From: Spirodela intermedia
Lineage: Eukaryota; Streptophyta; Magnoliopsida; Alismatales; Araceae
DNA: 64,000 bases
Assembly: GCA_902729315.2 (NCBI GenBank)
Contig: LR746268.1
Coordinates: 4,147,501-4,211,500, forward strand
Reading direction: 5' to 3'
A program made the position numbers and the translations under genes. Positions 47,403 through 59,300 of the stretch are shown piece after piece (position 1 is the stretch's first letter; the number at the start of each line of letters is the position of its first letter). The notes below the pieces were generated by a model, which searched no databases, was not told where the DNA came from, and was given only the letters and a program-made list of their open reading frames with translations.

Positions 47403-50400
47403 TCAAGGTTGGATCACAAACAGGGGCTGCAAGAGGGCGTTAAAGAGAAAGGCTGAGACATGCTGCATAGTCCACCCAGACGATGCAGAACCGAGAAAGC
47501 CGCTCTTGAAAAAAAAAAAAAAAAAGGAGCTTACCTGGTCTATGCTCACTGGCTTTGCATCGTCCAATAAAATCTCCACGACAGTTCCAGCCAGGTCAGC
47601 CTGCACGAGGAGACGACCATATCAAGAACAGTTGCCGTCACATTCTGCCGACTATGAGAGGGCGGGGGCGGCCGGCTCAAGGTAAATCCAAGACAAAAGA
47701 GGTATTTCAACTGTAATCAAGCATACCGTGTGTTCCCCAAGCAAACAGGATCAATGCAAAGTGAATGGGCAAATAAAGATCAACCTGTGTTGGTGATATT
47801 CTATTGGGTAAACTTCCCCTCCTACTTCTTTTTTGTAGAATCTCTTCTTGAGAGATGGGCATCTCCCCTCACTCTTGGCCAGGGAGCCACAGACGTAGGA
47901 TCAGCACTGCATGAACGAGCTTCTTAACATCTTGTGTGGAACGAAATATGAGAAGCCAAAACACTCAACAAGCACCCTCATGGGGTACCAAAACTCAAGA
48001 TCTCACTTAGGAATCTATTCCCCTTTCACATGATGTTGACTGCCTTGTAAGCCAGAAATAGTCAACGTCATTATCCCCCACGCATTTATTTAAAGACAGG
48101 CAAATTACCGAGGCATCTAATTGATTTCATATTTGTACACTACACCTATCTTGATTGAGCTCCGTAATATAATATCCAAGTCGATCAGGCAATCGCGACA
48201 GCATAGCATCGATTCTATAGAAATTATTTTTTTTCAGCCTAATCTTTTTCTTAATCAATGGGAAGACAAAATGAATCTAAAACGTCCAAGACTCGGTTTT
48301 CACACTGGACTAGCTGGAAAAATATAAATGTATCCAAGTGGGTAAGAATCATTGCAAAAAAGCAATTATCAATAACTCTAAAGAAACCAAGAGTTTGAAA
48401 TTCCAGGTATTCTTTCCGATAAGAACCATGATATTAGCTCTAAATCGTAGTATTATACACCAATACACCAAAAACCAAAGAGGGAATGAGCCTGATCACT
48501 TTTCCCTACTGTGCATGCTTCTGATAATCAACATGTACAATGGAAAAAAAACAGGGAACCAATGACACACCTAGACAAGTGGAATATTAATAAACACGAA
48601 AAAAAAACATGGTGAAATAGACCATTTATGTGCTTTGTTAAGACTGATGAAGATAGAAGTCATTACCAAGTTTCACTTAATTTGCAGCAAGAGCATTATA
48701 TCTAACAGTAAACCTCTACTCCACATTGAAAAATTGTTACATATTGGACGCTATTTATCAAAAAAACAGGTGCGAGAGAGGACGAGATCAATAGAAGAAC
48801 AGGGGAAGGTGAAGGGAGAAATGCGCAGAAACAATGTAATAATAGGTCACCACTCGACATAAAAAACATAAAATAGCATAAAGTATAAAGTGTAAAGTGT
48901 TAAAACTAGGTAACAATAAAATTAATCACAACTCGATGTATGTGTCTACACATCAAAGCAATAATCGGCCTCTTAGTTTAAGTCATTCGTTGTAATTGGA
49001 GATGAATTCCTGGATTTTGAAAGTCCTTAAATTAAGGCCACAGAGTAAAGACAACAATCCGCGTTTTACTGGAAGAGAATTTACCACCTGCAGAATTAAT
49101 GTCATGCAGAACATAATGCAGTCATGCCAAAGATATGGGAACCAATAGATCCAAAATGGCAACCCATAGTCAACTTTCTCAAGAAAATAGGGTTTTAAAT
49201 TGTATTAAATATAATAAGGATAGTATAAGCAAAGCATGTCCTTTTCCAGATGGCTCTCTCTTAAAAGTTGAAGAACACAACACGGAGATGCTACCTGTAC
49301 TAACTCTTCCACCATGAGCAGCACCACCATGGATTGTATTTCCTTCTCGGCACAGAATTAAAAGCAAGGGCGCATGAGAAGAGAAATTTGCTCTTTTGTT
49401 TTCCTTAAACTAGTGGATATGTTGTCAGCATCATACACAGACATATGAGGATCGATTCGTTTGAATAATATTTATGAGACACGATTCCTTTGCAGTCGTA
49501 TTTACCAATTGAATTGGGGCGAGGCACGGTATAAACCACACAGAAGCTATATATCATTTGAATGCCATGTGACGAGGCTTCAAACACAAACATTAATAAT
49601 AAGGTAGCAAAATTGTGAATAGTTGGACCATTTAAAAGCCCACAGAGGACATCCAAAAAAAAAAGGAAAACTTTTTACTACACAACAGTGTATTGGGAAA
49701 CTCGAGGAATGAAAGCAAGATACAGATCATGTGAAGAAAGAAGACGAAAAAATAAACACAATATCTGAATTTTGGGTAGAGTCAAAAAGTAAATCTTTAA
49801 AAAAATATATTTTAATTAAAATCATAACGACAAAGTCATTCCCAAAGGAAACAGATCATGAACTGATCACCAGTACAAAAAGCATTTCAACCCTATGTAT
49901 ACACAAGGGAGGACAAAGATAGCACATAAAGAATTGGGTCTCAAGCATATTCCAAATGAAATGAAATTTTGAGAAATTATAAGTCAGTCTTACTTCAATT
50001 TCATTCATCAACTTCATGGCCTCAATGATGCAGAGAACCTGGCCTTTGTGGACTTTATCTCCAACCTGATAAAAAAATTAGACGATTAATGCCTAACAAG
50101 GACAGCTGATTCCTGCCTAGCACTTGACTATTTCTTCTGACAATCAAAAGTAATGGGCAGCGCAGCAATTTTCCCACAAATGGTTAAAGTTCACCCTAGC
50201 ATTACCTTCACAAAAGCAGGCTGGCCAGGTCCGGGGCTTCCGTAAAATGTTCCTGCCATAGGGCTTTTAATACGAGGATGTGAAGGTTTCACTGATGTAG
50301 CAGTGGCAGCAGCTGGAGTCGACGGTGCTGGCAAAGCACCGGCTGGTGAAGAGGAAGGAGGGGCGGCAGGAGGTGGTGATACGGACTGTGAGTGCGTGAC

Positions 50401-51121
50401 GGGCGATATTCCGTGAGACTGCATCATGATAACAGGTGCCGGTGCAGGCTGATGAGGCATGGCCTCCTTCTTGCGTATAATGAGCTCACAATCCTGCTGC
50501 TTCAGCTGCAGCTCGATAATATCTCTGGAATCAACAAGCCTGGACACGCGACCGAGCCTCCCATAAATAACTGGAATCCCAAAGTAAAAATGAGAAAAAA
50601 GCAGAGAGAAAGGACGTACTTGACAAGGTTCGACACCTGGGTCATGAACTCCGTCACGGCCTCCACAGGTGTTGGAGGTGATATCTCCTCCTTCGCAAAT
50701 CGTTCTATCGCATCAGCATTTAGCTGGGCGGGCATGTCATGCTTCCTTTCAGTCGCCACCGAATCATGCGAAGAACCGTCGGCAACCTTTGAACACAACA
50801 GATAGAGCCCATAATATAGAACAACGAGTACGTATAGGGCAACAGAAGCTGCCCCGGTCACTGGCTGGCAGTGTTGGCGGCTGTCGATTACCTCTCTCTG
50901 CAGGGAATTCGTAACAACTGAACAAGATCTCCCAGCGCCGAAGTTGAGCCGGGAAACCTGAAAACCGCGTGAATTGAAGAACACTGTCAACAAAGTTCAC
51001 TTCACAGTCCAAATCCAAAAAGCAGCCCGCCGCGGACGAAAAGAAGTTACGTCCTGAGATCCGTCCAAGGTTTAGGAACGGGTGCCACAAAGTGTGAGAC
51101 AGTGAGCGAATAAGTGAGTCG

Positions 51122-51179
<58 letters not shown>

Positions 51180-51356
51180 GAGCGAGTAGCAGCGTCTAAC
51201 CGTGGAAGATACCATGCGAAGCTTAGGCTTGGAGACGACGCAGAAGTTAATGGCCCTGGAGTGGGATCCCCACTGCCGTGTGCGGGATGAAGAGGAAGAG
51301 CTGGGCACGACAGAAGCTCCTGCTGCGGTGGCCGCTGAAATCGTAGTAGATGCCAT
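47403..51356 (-). CDS. BCCP: Biotin carboxyl carrier protein of plastid acetyl-CoA carboxylase
   Basis: BCCP carries the biotin of the heteromeric acetyl-CoA carboxylase in plastids, the first step of fatty acid synthesis. Seven minus-strand exons join in frame to 289 residues: 51356-51201, 50957-50892, 50786-50620, 50524-50206, 50065-49994, 47600-47535 and 47426-47403. The first 75 or so residues ([15 protein letters not shown]...) form a Ser/Ala-rich transit peptide. A Pro/Ala/Ser-rich linker ([19 protein letters not shown]) precedes the lipoyl/biotinyl domain. That domain has [14 protein letters not shown], then [20 protein letters not shown] with the biotinylated lysine in [10 protein letters not shown]. 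The 24-base last exon encodes only PLFVIQP and the stop. Intron 5 is 2.4 kb. A CT array abuts the start codon on its upstream side. Confidence 0.96.
47601..49993. other. Long BCCP intron 5
   Basis: This 2.4-kb intron splits the biotinyl domain just after the biotin site. It is AT-rich, has only short ORFs without coding character, and no recognisable transposon. Confidence 0.6.
51129..51175. repeat. GA microsatellite in BCCP intron 1
   Basis: An uninterrupted AG run of about 23 units begins about 26 bases inside BCCP intron 1. On the transcribed strand it is a CT tract. Confidence 0.95.
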
Positions 51357-51359
51357 CTC

Positions 51360-51397
<38 letters not shown>
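51357..51397. repeat. CT microsatellite abutting the BCCP start codon
   Basis: A CT array, broken once by a G, directly adjoins the BCCP ATG. On the coding strand the 5' leader therefore ends in GAGAGA immediately before the start codon. Confidence 0.95.
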
Positions 51398-52852
51398 CCT
51401 CTAAGTTGAAGCTTTAGGGAGCCCCGCCGGAGGTCAGCTAGCTTCGTTCTCCCGTCGATGAGACCGAGAACGGGGAAGGGGAGAGGAGCTCAGTGCGAGC
51501 CATTTGCACAGCGGAGCGTGGCTCTCCCACAACAGATTCTTCCTCATCCTATCATATTTCGACACGTGAACAAAACGACGAATTCAGCGGTCTCGCGTCG
51601 AAACATTCATTCGAACGTTCGTTCCGTGCAACTCGATATATACCTACTACGAACTACCCCAACGTTAAAAAGCCCTTAAGGTTTTATCCAGTTGCACTCG
51701 CGTGATTGGGCCACGACAGACGGAGGGGACTGACGTGGGAATGCCACCAGTTCTGGTTCGGACTATGAATCGGTTCGCCGTTGATTCGGATCTTCATCCT
51801 CGACACATGGGGCCCAACAAGCGAGATAAATGAGGCCTAAATAAAAAAATTATACTTCTTAAAATAATATGCATCGAGAATTATCTTTCAACAATGGCTT
51901 TTAAAAGATCAGCCCATCCCATCTTTACATGCAAATAGGTCCCTGAAACCTTCATATTAATTGTTTATTTTTATTTAATTAATATTTATTTATTTATTTA
52001 TTTATTTCTATTATCCCGCTTTCTTGCTCAAAACAAGACTACGCACACGGTGTCTAGAAAGACTGTTGAATAATATCGCACCTCATACAGAATTATTGAT
52101 ACGGAAAGGCACTAGTTTTCTTCCTACCTTCAAAACAGAACATCATCAATAAAAAAATAATAATAAATATTTTTTTGTGTTGTAATAAAATTAAAAAAAA
52201 ATCACATTGAACCCATAGTTTCAACGTATTGCATGTGATAGAAAATATTTCAAATGTTTGACAAAATTCGTGTTAATAAAGAATACTCGACGAAATCAAG
52301 AGTTATGACGACCCTTTGGGTGTCATTCGATCCATCCTTTTTAAGAGATTATGTAATTAATAATTCTATGCATTATGTAATTAGCATTATGTTCCACATC
52401 TTAGCATTATGTTCTTAACATATGGTGAATGTGGGTGGGAAACAATATTCTATATATCTATTTATGTAATTAATTACCGACGATTCAAAGGTTTTTCTCA
52501 GAACCACCGTACGAGCATGATTGTATGCGCATTATCTTCCCAATTCATGGCAACTGTGAGTAATGATCCATCTTCAGCTAGCCATCTCTTCAATAAAGAG
52601 GCGAGAAATTATCTTCATTTGCCCTCCTTTCTGTGAGTTATTTGACTGAGCTTGTGTTGATTATATGCAGGGCTCAAGCAATGGAGATCACATCTATTGG
52701 AAGATGGCCCATTGGAATTCACATATGCTACGCTACATACATTGATTACCGTACCAATTAAAGGGGGGGGTAATGTGCATTATAAGAGCATACCATATAT
52801 TAAAGGAGAAAAAGGCTTCACTCTGCCCATCCAGCCAGTGCCATAGCTGTTT

Positions 52853-52888
<36 letters not shown>

Positions 52889-53329
52889 CGGTAAGTTGAA
52901 ATATCGAATTCAAATTTCACGTCTCAATTTAGTATTGTTTGATGGTAGAATGGGGAATAGAGGACCCCGACCCAACTTTTTCTTGGGAGGAGTTGCAGGA
53001 GGGTCGCCCAAGATTCCACCCGTAGTGCAAATTCTATGCTCCTTTCGCCCACCCGAAGACCATCAGAGTAAATGCCAGTCGACTTCTCTCCCACATGCCC
53101 ATATCTGCTGTAAGGCGGGAAAGCAGGAGTTTTTTCGCGGGGAAGGGGGGGGGGGGGCGCGGCTGGAGAGAGAGAGAGAGAGAAAAGCCCTCTATCGTCA
53201 ATTATCTTTGATGGGGAGTACCCTTCGGCTTTCTTGTTCCCAACCCTAGGAGCGGGGCAGGAAGCCCGGATCCTCGGTCTGCCGGGTTGAGGGTTCGGTG
53301 ATCGTCTCTCTGGTCTACGTCAACACTCT
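51398..53329. promoter_or_regulatory. Divergent intergenic region, BCCP / ATX
   Basis: The two genes are transcribed away from each other over 1.97 kb. The centre (about 51830-52500) is AT-rich with ATTT repeats near 51985-52010 and looks non-functional. On the ATX side there are GA runs at 52856-52886 and about 53167-53183 and a run of 12 or so G near 53146, probably within the ATX leader. No gene is supported; the 158-codon ORF at 52773-53249 is driven by the GA repeats. Confidence 0.4.
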
Positions 53330-56300
53330 ATGGACCTGTCACCGGCGAGGTTCATGACGGCGGCGGAGGAATCGGGTACGGCCGCGAAGTTCGTTCATGT
53401 TGAGCACCTCTACTCTACCCCCCCTTGCATCAGCACCAGCGGCGCGTCTAATGTCATGTCGAAGAAGGTGAAGGCCAGGAAGGTGATTGTCGAAGAGGAA
53501 GAGGAACGTGTGGCGGCGGTGGCGGAATCAATGGCGGCACTAGGGAGTGGGAAGCCGCGGGATTTTTTCGACGAGGACCATGCTTGCACGAACACGCCTC
53601 GCCAGAGGGCCGTCCAGGTGTACCATAGGCGCGCCAAGAGACCGCGGCATTGCCGGAACCGTCCATCGTTTTTCGAATCTGTGTCCTGGAAGATTGATCC
53701 GGGATCAAGAATCTCTGGGAACGGCGATGAGGACGGGGACGACGATCTGAGGCCTGGAAAGAAGCAGAAGGGTCAGATGAAACACGAACTTCTTGGATTG
53801 TGTGGGGGGAATGGGTTTGGATGCGGGTTCAGCAGACCTCGAATGAGGGTGAGCAAGTGTACTTATAAGCGATTTGTCAGTGGTAGGAGGATGGTCTCCA
53901 GCAAGCAGGGCGTTTCAAGCGGTGTTTCTTCAAGCTCGGTCCCGCCAAAGAGATGGGTGGAGTAAGATTTGGTCTTTCGTTCATGGGTTTTGGCCACCAA
54001 TTTTCTTTTTTCTTGTTGCCCATTTATTAGGTGGATGAATTATTCTGTTGCAGGTTGACCAGTGAAGATGCCGACCCGTGTTCTTTAGTCGGCTTAGCAT
54101 GCAAGGCAAGTAGCCATTGTTGATATTCTCACCAATACTATTGTCCTATCGTCCAAATTAGTGATAAGAATTTATGGGAAATCACAATTCAATTTTGTTC
54201 GAAAACAGGTTTTTTGGCCGATGGATAATTTGTGGTATAGGGGCTCAATCACTGGGTTTTGTCCTGAAAGTGGGCTACACAAAGTACGTCCTGACCTTCA
54301 TTTTAGTGCCTTCAGTCTCTTCTTGCAATTTTATGCACCTGAGATTCCTCTCACCTTTCTTTATTTAAAACACCTTTGTGATACATATCTGGCCGAACCG
54401 AGACCCTTTTCAGAGTTTATTAATGTTGTTCGGACTTTAATGTTGTACACTATCAATGCAGATTCTTTACAAGGATGGTGATATTGAGAACTTAAATATC
54501 GGAAAAGAAAGAATAAAGTTTAACATTTCTCGTTCAGAAATGCAACAGTTGAACCTGAAGCACAGCTCAGAGAAAGATATGATGGTTAATGACGAAATGC
54601 TTGCAATGGCAGCAGTTTTGAATGATTGCCAAGATCTGGAACCTGGTGACCTTGTGTGGGCAAAGCTGACTGGTATCTTTCACACTTTTTTAATACTTTT
54701 GCATTGTCGTATGCCAATCATAGGCATTGCGATCTTCACTCCTATGACCCTGAATGAGGACCTGCTAAATTTCCTTGTCTCACATTTTTCCTTTAATGAG
54801 AAAGTAATGACAAGAAATCTCCTTTGAAATCCTTGATTTTTATACTTTAATGAGATGACAATCCTCTTCATTCTCCGTCCATATTCGAACAGCACTGATG
54901 ATGGCAAACGTCAATGAGACCTGCTATCAGTGTCGTACTACATAAAGTTTGAAAGACAATTGAAGTGATCTTGTGGCCGTTAGGGGGTCTTAAACATTAT
55001 CAGTGTTTTACTAAATAAAGCTTGACAAAAAATTGAAGTGATTTTATGGCCGTTAGGTGGTACTAGAAGAATATGACCATTGCATCTGATGTTTGGCGCA
55101 TGCCAGCCTGAGGCCATGCGAGATAACCGTATTACACCAATATCGAGGATTTATTTTCAATGGTGAAATCCCATGATAATGCTTTAGAAAATGCAGCAAC
55201 CAGGACATTATGTCAGTGTCAATGTGAAATCTGACGACACAATGAATTTATCGTGGGGCTTATTGTTTAAGAGATAATTGTTTGGGATTACTGATGCTAA
55301 AAGAAATATATTCCGTTTACACTTCCTACATGTAGTTCTCATTCTTTCAAGGTTCCTTTTCTGATTAATAACTTAATAGGAGGATGTCTTTTCCCACCAG
55401 ACAGAGTTTTGATGTCAACATTGTCTTTCTGAAATCTAGTGTGGTTTTGATTCCAATTGGCATTCTAATGATACTCTTCACATTTTTTTAACGGATTCAA
55501 ATATAATTTTCCGTCTTAAATATGTCATTTTTTCGTTTTAAAATACAATATACTTGTTAAAGAAATGGGGAATCAAAAAATTGACATTAAATAGTGTTTT
55601 TGTTTAGGCGTTCTTGGATATTATATATTGTCACAGTTTTCTTGTTGGTATCTCAGTGGTTTTTTCATTGATGTTTCCAGGGCATGCCATGTGGCCAGCT
55701 GTTGTGATAGATGAAGCATACGTTGGTGCCAACAGAGTTCTTAAGACGATGCAAGGAGAGAGAGCAGTTTCTGTTCAATTTTTTGGAACACATGATTTCG
55801 CAAGGTTTAAGATTTTTAGAAATTTATTTGTTGTGCTTAGACTATCTGAGAGCATACATTATCGTTTTTATATTGTCTTTTATATTGCAGTGAGATATAG
55901 CAGATATTTCTATATTTGTCTATTTTTCTATTATTTGACATCTTTTATTACGATTTTTTGGTGCAGGATTAGAATAAAACATGTCATTCCGTTTCTTAAT
56001 GGAGCGGCATCTGGTTATCACCTAAAGTGCAAGAAAAAGCGTTTCTGCCAAAGCTTAGAGGAGGCAAAAATGTATGGACTTCTGCTTTGAGTTAATTATC
56101 TTCATTATTATTGGTTTCATAAATCGGATTGATTTAATCATCCGATTTTGGATGGAACTTCTTTTTGCGTGCCTTTGCTTTGTGATGTATAATTCCTAAT
56201 GAGATAAATTAATCAACCAACTCCACTTCTCCTGAAAAAAAAGGCATCGACTAACTTCTGTATCATGTGAATTGAGGAAGAAATAAACATGTGATCTGGG

Positions 56301-59300
56301 TTTGCCTGTAAGGTTGTGACTTCAACCTTGTCCTGCAATAAAAACTGTGTATTTGGCACTTGATCTTGAATAGCCGATTTGAGCCTCATGATTTACACAA
56401 GCAAGAATCTTAATATCTTAGAAAATGGAGTCTTTTTGACAAGGATCTGTGGATGCACAAGACCGTCAGTGCAATATGATCATTCTTTGGGGACCTTATC
56501 TTCAGATTCACCTTTATTTTTACCTATTTCTAAATTGTGTGGTAAAAGTTGATATAAGTTTATCTTTTCTGCAGATAGAATGATCCAATGTTATAATGCT
56601 TCTGTGTTTTATAACAATCTTCTAGTTTTGGGAGTTTTTCTTGATTTTCTCTTGTGTGTGTTTTGGGAGTGCAACGAAGTTCGTGATGCTCCGGTTATCA
56701 TGTCAGTATTTTTTTCGTTGGTCTACTTAATAGCATGTTGTTTTCGGACTCTTAAGTTTTGCAGTTGTCTTCAGAAGAGGCATAATCTTCTAGGGCTTGT
56801 TTTTTTCGTAATAGGTATCTTTGCAAACAACAACTTCCAACCAAGATGTTGCAGCAGCAGAGGGGTGGTGATAGAGTTGAGGGTGCAAAGGATGAGGCAG
56901 AATCTGAATCTGAGCATGGTTTTTTGGCTGATGAAGAGAATCAGAGGATGATCAGACACTTGTTCCCTCTCGAGATTGGAGATCTTTGTGTGCTAAGCCT
57001 AGGTGTATATCTACCATCAAGATTGTCTACCTTTTCTTGTTTGTAGACTGTTTGGCTTCGATATCAGCATACTAAAAAAAATGACTTGGAAATGCCATAT
57101 TTTTTCTTTAGCATATCTTCAGTTACTCTGATTTTTCTCAATGCTTGACGATATTATTATATTTGAACACCTGATGCTCGAATTTTTAAGAGAAACGTGT
57201 GAAAAATTTCCAGGAAGTATTGTACGTGATTCACAATATTTCCATAACAAAAGGTGCATATGGCCAGAAGGATATACTGCATCGAGGAAGTTCTTTTCCA
57301 TTAGAGGTGATCCCTTCAGCATCCATGTTTTATTTTGTACAACGCTGTTAAAGGCTAAAAGCTGATCTTATTCTTTCCTTTACACTATTTTATGGATATT
57401 CTTTCCTTTTTTCCCGTATATCGCAACTGGGATTTTTCTCATACTTTTTTGGTAACAGATCCAAATTTAAGCCACTTATACAAGATGGAGGTTCTGAGGA
57501 ACCCCAAAGCAAAATCCCGACCCTTATTTAGAGTGACTCCGGATGATGGTGGTCAGGTATTAGTTCACCGATTTCAGAAACAGAATACTGCTTTCTTGAT
57601 TCTATTCTAAAGCTTTGCTGAGGTAACATCTGGTGGCTAGATTTATAGGAAACTTTGTTTTTCAGGCACCAGTTTATCTTAGTAGTGACAAAGAGCATAT
57701 CATCGGCTGATGCTTCTGCATTGTAGTATCTTTGTGCTGCAAGAACCAGATACCTTCATGGATTACATAGTTGTCCTTCTAGTTTACAATTGTTTACTGT
57801 GCATTTTAGTTAGATTTTGTGTGATGTTTATTTTATTTAGCCATTTAGTTTCAGAATCTGCACAATAGGGATTGGTAGTTTGAAGTATGTGAATTGTTTG
57901 ATGGTTATATGGGTTCTCTCACTGCATTATGCACTGAAAAACATCTATTGTATGGTTTAATTTGTCCCATTTTATAATTTTTAGTAAAGTGTCACGTTGA
58001 GTCAATTATTTAATCATTTAGAGATTGCTGAAAAGAAAGCTATCTGTTTTTTAGTTTCTTGTGATTATTTTGCAGTGTAACTTTAGCATGTTGAAAATAC
58101 AGTCAGCTCTTCCTTTTTTGAAAAAAAATCGTTTAATTACCTTCGCAAGCTGCTTTAACCTTATTGTATATTCTATATTTCATTTTTTGGCATTCCAGGT
58201 TGAGGGATCAAATCCCAATGCTTGCTGGAGGGAAATTTTTAGCAGAATAAAGAAGAAAATGTTTAAACGTCGCAATGTCGTGATTGAGGAACGCAAGTTC
58301 CAAAAAACTGGTTCTCAAATGTTTGGCTTTTCTAATAGAAAGGTTTCCCACCTCATTCAGGCATGTATCTCCATCAGATTACTCATCTTATAAGCACTTT
58401 CTTTCTGCATGGGTTTGCTAGTTCATTCAATATGCTAGAATTTGTGTAATGATCAACTACCTTTTTTTTGGGATTTTCGCACACGCAATGGTGTTTTTTC
58501 CCCATTGTCAAGTGATGCTTTCTCCCGGCAAGGGTACAGTTTATGAATTAGTTGCTGTAAATATTTAGTATACAAAATAGTGATAGTAACTAATATACAT
58601 TAGACGCTGCCCAATGATCACATTCATAGTTCAGTTCATGCGTGGGCTTCAGGGTTACTAAATGGATGGGCTTTTCTGGTTAAAAGGGAAATTATGAATA
58701 TTAATTTTCCTCTTTTCATTTAGTTGAATCATCGTAAATATTCTGAGTTCAGTTACTTCACATTTGATCTTATAATAATGAACCTACCTGAGTAAGTCAT
58801 CAATTTATACTTTCTTCACGAAAGTTGCTCTATACGTTCTACTTAGGTGCACTTTTATTGCCCATTTTTTATTACTTTTTCACGAAGTTTAAAAGCTTCA
58901 AGTAATCCACACAATTATGTGATTCTTGTGTCTAAGATGATTTACTGCTCCCGCTCCCCCTTAAGATAGGCGCAAAGTTCTAACATTAAATTATGTCTAT
59001 ATTTCTTAGAAATATTGGTTGACTGCTTTCACTGGTGGTTTATCCCTGTGAAAAATTATTCCTGGCAGAAGAGACCGAACAATTCTCATGCGATACTAGC
59101 AGGACATAGAAGTTCATTAGTGGACTGGGTACATGGTAATAAAATTGGATGAGGTCCCTGAATTGAGTATCATCTACCAATTTGGATCGAATCAGATCAG
59201 TGAAGATAGTCTGGTCCTGGGAAAATCATCCGATCTGCTAATTTTTTTTAATAAATTACGCACTCAAGACAATTTTACTTAAATAACTCTATTGCATTAC

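Noticed and set aside
52773-53249. 158-codon ORF upstream of ATX
   Set aside because: Its open frame depends on GA repeats giving Arg-Glu runs; it fits a 5' leader and not a gene.
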